A program made the position numbers and the translations under genes. Positions 62,544 to 64,000 of a stretch of 64,000 nt of DNA are shown here, piece after piece; position 1 is the stretch's first letter, and each line of letters begins with the position of its first letter. Origin of the DNA: Haematococcus lacustris (Eukaryota > Chlorophyta > Chlorophyceae > Chlamydomonadales > Haematococcaceae); the NCBI GenBank assembly GCA_030144725.1, contig JASKMD010000031.1, forward strand, positions 4,313,852 through 4,377,851, in the 5' to 3' direction. The notes under the pieces are model-generated. The model did no database searches. It was not told the origin of the DNA and saw only the letters and a program-made list of their open reading frames with translations.

Positions 62544-62845
62544 GGTGACAGCAGCCACCAGTTGCTGCGCCGACAATGAAGCAAACTTGGTCCCCCCCCT
62601 TACCTCCTTCCTAACCGCTACTTAGCAGCACCAGCAAACCCACTATCAGCCCTCTCCACTCCGTCCCCCCCCTAAACACCCCCCCGACCCCACACTCCCC
62701 CCTTACCCCCTACTCACCTGGGGCAGCTGGGGGTAGGTGCCGTTGATTCCCCCCACAGGCCAGGACTCATCCAGGCAGAAAGCCGGCAGCGCCCTCCCCC
62801 ACTTAAAGCCTCGGCCTTGAGGGCCAGGCAGCGCCCAGGCAAAAT
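31220..62845 (-). CDS. Very large multi-exon gene (or adjacent genes): polytopic EF-hand membrane protein, family not recognised
   Basis: More than 40 minus-strand exons are readable between the second gap and 31220. From the 5' side they give a Cys-containing ectodomain (62845 to about 56400), a single transmembrane segment (about 55700-55600), a charged coiled region (55270 to about 45750), a possible membrane segment near 45600, and transmembrane exons near 41130, 40870, 40470, 37400 and 36930. Then come a helical 18-residue repeat (36322-35888), a Pro/Gly-rich exon (about 35570-34630), an EF-hand region (34086-33966 and 33786-33714), a further transmembrane exon (32017-31871) and, if spliced from NSLL, a last exon pair to TGA at 31222-31220. 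Otherwise the protein stops at 31871. The last part hangs together: TM segments, LILGAVVNPNK, EF-hand, TM. That exons above about 46 kb belong to the same protein is inference. The 5' end is lost in the gap. No enzymatic domain is seen. Confidence 0.5.
31871..32017 (-). other. C-terminal transmembrane exon of the large gene
   Basis: After a GTGTAG acceptor the minus strand encodes IILLLVFVFIFVGVAAF, then a Gly/Thr-rich stretch and VVNSLLVRTASGAPG, to a TAG at 31873-31871. It is a clear single membrane helix following the EF-hand exons. A GT immediately after NSLL would also allow splicing in phase 0 to GCTGCGGGC at about 31608, giving a longer C-terminus that ends at 31220. Confidence 0.55.
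32996..33539. mobile_element. MITE with long inverted ends and TA target site
   Basis: A perfect inverted repeat of about 30 bases (outer part CTGTAGTGATACGCCC) bounds 544 bases: 32996-33023 on the left and 33512-33539 on the right. Both sides are flanked by TA (32994-32995 and 33540-33541). Inside, words of the form TTTGGTGA and GTGATAC recur in both orientations near the ends. No transposase is encoded. TA flanks suggest a Tc1/mariner-like source; the superfamily is inferred. It sits in an intron between the EF-hand exon and the last transmembrane exon of the large gene. Confidence 0.8.
33714..34086 (-). other. EF-hand region of the large gene
   Basis: Two exons encode a degenerate EF-hand followed by a near-canonical one. 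The exon at about 34086-33966 has ADEAGEGLDYASF. The exon at about 33786-33714 has the loop DTSGDRKIGFKE, with Asp1, Ser3, Asp5, Ile8 and Glu12 in place and Arg for the usual Gly6. Calcium binding by the second loop is plausible; the first lacks several ligands. Confidence 0.65.
35888..36322 (-). repeat. 54-bp coding tandem repeat, eight copies of an 18-residue unit
   Basis: Eight units of 54 bp encode GLGQLGGVGGGLQGMVQQ with small changes (D for G, GM for GV, EG for GG). The array lies in an open exon (about 36540-35790) of the large minus-strand gene. Because 54 is a multiple of 3, the other strand is open too, giving long antisense frames that are not called as genes. Confidence 0.85.
36577..36867. 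repeat. GGAGGGCGGA-type minisatellite in an intron
   Basis: Irregular units of GGAGGGCGGA, GGCGGAGGA and GGCGGAAG are repeated for about 290 bases between exons of the large minus-strand gene. A related tract lies at 56578-56705. Confidence 0.8.
37320..37432 (-). other. Transmembrane exon of the large gene
   Basis: The minus strand encodes IRTLYWAYLVVVVALLVAYL and then FEVVCWLILGAVVNPNK: two closely spaced hydrophobic stretches. The next exon (about 36950-36895) continues with YLPYSVATITMLLHSQ. It is good evidence for a polytopic membrane protein. Confidence 0.6.
37624..40266. mobile_element. 2.64-kb element with 90-bp terminal inverted repeats
   Basis: Positions 37624-37713 and 40177-40266 are inverted copies of about 90 bases, about 90 percent identical by eye. 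Both begin CTACACTCATAGAACTTAAT. The AT-richer ends contrast with the surrounding DNA. Inside are a further AT-rich inverted pair (37715-37758 and 37812-37852) and the long CTGCTGCCCC array. No transposase was recognised, and I could not find a convincing target duplication. It lies between transmembrane exons of the large minus-strand gene (about 40425 and 37432), so it would be intronic. Confidence 0.7.
38580..39650. repeat. CTGCTGCCCCTG array with higher-order units
   Basis: More than 1 kb of CTG, CCG and CCCCTG triplets lies inside the element with 90-bp ends. A longer unit containing TTGCCTGCTGCCTACC recurs at about 39172, 39364 and, shortened, 39541, so segments of about 177-192 bp were duplicated. 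The plus strand is open as Ala/Pro and Leu/Pro runs, with no sign of a real protein. Confidence 0.75.
40425..41170 (-). other. Cluster of transmembrane exons of the large gene
   Basis: Three minus-strand exons carry hydrophobic helices: CIWALMLPLLAAVVVVQEQM (about 41150-41065), TYYFPTFLKDLLIFVLVGGT (about 40890-40830) and VFLLFSYVTLALYYSLRGG (about 40500-40440). They are bounded by plausible GT/AG sites. Together with the exons at 37.4 and 36.9 kb they form the membrane core. Confidence 0.55.
48262..48369. repeat. (GGGTCA)n array 1
   Basis: About 18 copies. On the gene (minus) strand this is TGACCC, and it ends about 12 bases before an acceptor followed by the exon starting APSGDCSPIKPPP. 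Confidence 0.9.
48636..48715 (-). mobile_element. tRNA-derived SINE relic
   Basis: The minus strand has GAGGTCGTGAGTTCAAACC, a near-consensus B-box in a T arm, preceded by an A-box-like TGGGCTGAGTCAGG and followed by an A-rich tail (CTCAAAAAAGG). It shares the GAGGTCG(C/T)GAG block with the relic at 9128-9247, so both may come from one family. Confidence 0.5.
49122..49177. repeat. (CAGC)n tetramer array
   Basis: About 14 copies of CCAG/CAGC with one interruption, intronic to the large minus-strand gene. Confidence 0.8.
52315..52711. repeat. (GGGTCA)n array 2, with three CACGATCA variants
   Basis: About 65 copies. The same variant unit (GGGTCACGATCA) appears three times, at 52343, 52529 and 52643, spaced 186 and 114 bases (31 and 19 units). 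On the minus strand the array ends within about 15-20 bases of the acceptor of the exon starting VAEEEFKELSDKM. Confidence 0.95.
52937..53226. mobile_element. hAT-like MITE with 8-bp target duplication
   Basis: The 290-bp element begins CAGTGATTC and ends GAATCACTG, and is flanked on both sides by CCACGCAC (52929-52936 and 53227-53234). An 8-bp duplication with CAGTG-type ends is the hAT signature. The interior is AT-rich and carries repeated words such as CGTAAC and GTAACCA in both orientations. No coding capacity. It lies in an intron of the large minus-strand gene between the exons at about 53840-53725 and 52895-52840. Confidence 0.88.
54228..54885 (-). other. Long cytoplasmic-type exon of the large gene
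   Basis: An open minus-strand exon of about 650 bases reads KEALASAQLLSPKSS, then HTSHTSHTSD, DKDKPGALRD, an acidic block (EGEEEGDEGEEEE) and IDPEEQLEILLVMAVHV. It is charged and of low complexity, lying on the C-terminal side of the transmembrane exon at 55.6 kb. Confidence 0.5.
55600..55727 (-). other. Single transmembrane exon (end of ectodomain)
   Basis: The minus strand encodes ALNSALMAAIALSVVIAG followed by VCGLGVIVGVIFLMRRYTG, a hydrophobic helix closed by RR. Exons upstream contain possible N-glycosylation sites (NETA, NFTT, NESL) and Cys pairs; those downstream are charged. This fits an ectodomain/cytoplasm boundary. Confidence 0.55.
56578..56705. repeat. GGTGGAGGGCGG-type minisatellite in an intron
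   Basis: Purine-rich 9-13-base units resemble the tract at 36577-36867 in another intron of the same minus-strand gene. Confidence 0.75.
58823..59082. repeat. (GGGTCA)n array 3
   Basis: About 43 copies. On the minus strand the array runs straight into the acceptor CTGACAG|GCACTCAAC of the exon starting ALNSALPTARSSS, so the satellite itself forms the polypyrimidine tract. Confidence 0.95.
59978..60038. repeat. (GGGGT)n pentamer array
   Basis: About eleven copies, the same unit as in the carboxypeptidase introns. On the minus strand it ends about 10 bases before the exon starting GMLGADITRARVRL. Confidence 0.85.
60950..61062. repeat. (GTGCA)n pentamer array
   Basis: About 22 copies of CAGTG with a short disturbance near 61025-61035, intronic to the large minus-strand gene. 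Frames through it are Cys/Ser/Ala or Leu/His/Cys artefacts. Confidence 0.9.
61115..62845 (-). other. Most 5' ectodomain exons before the gap
   Basis: Minus-strand exons read RGFKWGRALPAFCLDESWPV (to the gap), VYGRLAGQPILPGCVPTTCK (about 62518), LPFPLDAWNSSGLYHGMVD (about 61750), PTDLVHYHTQFQ (about 61400) and LVCRCPQPCVEQSPACSD (about 61200). They are Cys-rich with a possible N-glycosylation site (NSSG), as in a secreted domain. They may belong to the large gene or to a neighbour, because a signal-peptide-like start also lies at about 60321. Confidence 0.45.
62101..62353. repeat. (GGGTCA)n array 4 with a degenerate CAGATCA flank
   Basis: About 42 copies. Left of it (61920-62085) lies an older, drifted repeat of 10-11 bases around cagatcag/ccagatcag. 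On the minus strand the array starts about 45 bases after the donor that follows HQGSIHVQ. Confidence 0.9.
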
Positions 62846-63345
62846 NNNNNNNNNNNNNNNNNNNNNNNNNNNNNNNNNNNNNNNNNNNNNNNNNNNNNNN
62901 NNNNNNNNNNNNNNNNNNNNNNNNNNNNNNNNNNNNNNNNNNNNNNNNNNNNNNNNNNNNNNNNNNNNNNNNNNNNNNNNNNNNNNNNNNNNNNNNNNNN
63001 NNNNNNNNNNNNNNNNNNNNNNNNNNNNNNNNNNNNNNNNNNNNNNNNNNNNNNNNNNNNNNNNNNNNNNNNNNNNNNNNNNNNNNNNNNNNNNNNNNNN
63101 NNNNNNNNNNNNNNNNNNNNNNNNNNNNNNNNNNNNNNNNNNNNNNNNNNNNNNNNNNNNNNNNNNNNNNNNNNNNNNNNNNNNNNNNNNNNNNNNNNNN
63201 NNNNNNNNNNNNNNNNNNNNNNNNNNNNNNNNNNNNNNNNNNNNNNNNNNNNNNNNNNNNNNNNNNNNNNNNNNNNNNNNNNNNNNNNNNNNNNNNNNNN
63301 NNNNNNNNNNNNNNNNNNNNNNNNNNNNNNNNNNNNNNNNNNNNN
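62846..63345. other. Assembly gap of exactly 500 N
   Basis: A 500-N placeholder. It separates the 5' exons of the large minus-strand gene from a copia element on the plus strand. Confidence 0.98.
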
Positions 63346-64000
63346 CTCCTATCCAGCTGCAGCTGGGGGGCTCAGGGTCCAGCATCAATGTCCTGGGTAG
63401 GGGCACCACCTATCTCACTAACTCTGCTGGGGAGCAATGGGCTGTGTCAGGGGTGCTGCATGCCCCGGATGCAGCCTACTGCTATCTGTCTGTCTCTCAG
63501 CTCACCCATGCTGGTGTCCGTGTGATCTTCCAAGGTGACAGCTGCGAACTGATTGGCCCTGGCAACACCCCCGAGTGGCACATGCGAATCAGAAAGTCCG
63601 CTCCTGGGCTGTACTGGTGGTACATCAACGCAGTGGCCCAAGGCAACTGTGTCGTCGGCCCATCAGCTGACAATGAGTACGAGTCAGACGGCCACGATCC
63701 AGAGGCGCACGGCAGCCACTGCCAGGAGCTGGATCCCCAGGTGTGGCATCAGCGATGTGGCCATGCTTCCTTCTCTGTTCTCACTCGCATGCAGCGGGAA
63801 GGGATGGTAGAAGGGGTTAATGTCAGCAGGGCACAGTTCGCAGAAGCAGCATGCAGCTCAGCCGTGTGTCCTGGCTGTGCCATGGGCAAACAGCACAGGC
63901 GTGTTGTGTTTGATCTCCCCACCAACATGCCTCCAGTAACAGCTGCTTTAAGCCTGGTGCACATGGACGTGTGTGGCCCCATGCCTCACACTGGCAGAGA
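63346..64000 (+). mobile_element. Ty1/copia retrotransposon polyprotein fragment
   Basis: From 63351 the plus strand is open without a stop to the window end (about 216 residues), with neither start nor end present. It begins in the C-terminal part of the retropepsin region (VLGRGTTYL, VSGVLHAPDAAYCYLSVSQL). It continues with a GAG-pre-integrase zinc motif (WHQRCGHASF, then CPGCAMGKQHRR) and the first Asp-containing integrase motif (VHMDVCGPMP). The order protease then integrase is copia-type. No long terminal repeat is in view. Codon use is less extreme in GC than its neighbours, and no introns interrupt it. Confidence 0.88.

Overview
The window looks like nuclear DNA of a green alga, most probably a volvocalean chlorophyte of the Haematococcus/Chlamydomonas type. 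It is very GC-rich, its genes carry many introns, and the introns are packed with clean micro- and minisatellites (GGGTCA, GGCA, CTCCCC, GGGGT, CTCTCC, CAGGCA). The proteins carry long Gln, Ala, Ser and Gly runs. The gene set is plainly eukaryotic: a gamma-secretase subunit, a prefoldin-like URI, a tubulin-type carboxypeptidase and an EF-hand membrane protein. No bacterial operons, ribosome binding sites or CRISPR arrays are present. Two runs of exactly 500 N mark scaffold gaps. The species assignment is inference from style, not a database match.

Layout. 735-2588 (-) is an APH-1 gamma-secretase subunit gene, divergent from 2842-4681 (+), a URI/unconventional prefoldin gene. 5369-18961 (-) is a cytosolic carboxypeptidase of the M14 CCP/Nna1 type (tubulin deglutamylase family) with a Gln-rich insert and a long tail. 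Its central exons appear twice around the first gap, almost certainly because two overlapping contig ends were not merged. About 19690-25233 (+) encodes a tRNA(Ile)-lysidine synthetase-like protein with two PP-loop modules, the first degenerate and the second with intact motifs. 25655-30927 (+) is a five-exon ankyrin-type protein whose splice phases close exactly. From 31220 up to the second gap at 62846 (-) there is a very large gene, or a set of adjacent genes, with Cys-containing ectodomain exons, a transmembrane segment, a long charged region, several further transmembrane segments, an EF-hand region and a C-terminal transmembrane segment. After the gap, 63346-64000 (+) is a Ty1/copia polyprotein fragment that runs off the window.

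Mobile DNA lies mainly in introns of the large (-) gene. There is a 290-bp hAT-like MITE with an 8-bp target duplication (52937-53226), a 544-bp MITE flanked by TA (32996-33539), and a 2.64-kb element with 90-bp inverted ends (37624-40266). Several tRNA-like (SINE) relics are scattered through the window. Satellite arrays often begin or end within a few bases of splice sites, so in places they supply the polypyrimidine tract.

The genes do not form a pathway. APH-1, CCP and the EF-hand membrane protein act at membranes or on microtubules, URI in cytosolic and nuclear chaperone assembly, and the TilS-like protein probably in organelle tRNA maturation. Exon limits were read by eye from reading frame, GT/AG sites and family motifs, and are approximate unless phases are stated.
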